In this document: positions 6,782 through 6,853 of the stretch, one piece after another
How positions within the stretch are numbered: position 1 is the first letter of the stretch
Layout: each line of letters starts with the position of its first letter
Assembly (NCBI GenBank): GCA_900552305.1
Contig: URZD01000118.1
Coordinates: forward strand, 1 to 6,853
Reading direction: 5' to 3'
From: an uncultured Eubacteriales bacterium
Lineage (GTDB): Bacteria > Bacillota > Clostridia > Monoglobales > Monoglobaceae
Length of the DNA: 6,853 nt
Made by a program: the position numbers and the translations under genes
The notes under the pieces: generated by a model
What the model saw: the letters and a program-made list of their open reading frames with translations, nothing else
What the model was told of the DNA's origin: nothing
Database searches by the model: none

Positions 6782-6818
6782 AAAATCGGTTGCAAACTCA
6801 AAGTTGCAACCGATTTTT
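6782..6818 (+). terminator. Intrinsic terminator of the ptsI-crr-ptsG operon
   Basis: A perfect 14-bp inverted repeat (6782-6795 with 6804-6817, aaaatcggttgcaa/ttgcaaccgatttt) has an 8-base loop and ends in TTTTTGTATT on the plus strand. The A-run at its left side gives TTTTGT on the minus strand, so it could also stop transcription arriving from the right. It lies 75 bases after the last operon stop codon. Confidence 0.85.
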
Positions 6819-6853
6819 GTATTACTTGAGCCAATATTTGAATAAAACCACGA

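Overview
The window looks like chromosomal DNA from an anaerobic, moderate-GC member of the Clostridia (Bacillota). Evidence: a lipoprotein-type solute-binding protein with a Gram-positive-style GGAGG ribosome binding site, AAAGGA-type ribosome binding sites before every gene of the right-hand operon, AT-rich intergenic DNA beside more GC-balanced genes, and sugar-PTS proteins that resemble clostridial versions. The taxonomic placement is inference; no rRNA or other marker gene is present.

Left half (1-2697, minus strand): part of a branched-chain amino acid type (HAAT family) ABC importer. In transcription order it has a lipid-anchored binding protein (livJ-like, 2697-1495), a 290-bp gap with three hairpins, the permease livH (1204-323), and the start of the second permease livM (319-1, cut by the window edge). 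The hairpin nearest livH is an intrinsic terminator followed by a possible promoter. The binding protein is therefore probably made in excess over the permeases, the usual need in such systems. The ATPases (livG and livF) are expected beyond the left edge.

Centre (2698-2958): an AT-rich divergent control region. It holds a good candidate promoter for livJ on the minus strand and a weaker candidate for ptsI on the plus strand.

Right half (2959-6706, plus strand): a compact operon for a sugar phosphotransferase system. It encodes Enzyme I (ptsI), a free-standing glucose-family EIIA (crr-like) and a glucose/maltose-type EIICB transporter (ptsG/malX-like). Every phospho-acceptor residue is present: His188 of EI, His79 of EIIA, Cys471 of EIICB. 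Phosphate would pass from PEP to EI, to HPr, to EIIA, to the EIIB domain and to the sugar as the EIIC domain imports it. HPr (ptsH) is not in the window and must come from elsewhere. The operon ends with a strong hairpin and then an intrinsic terminator (6782-6818).

I found no mobile element, CRISPR array, tRNA or rRNA, and no sign of an undescribed system. These are well-known families. The items worth a second look are the operon layout, the hairpin-rich livJ-livH gap and the shared control region.
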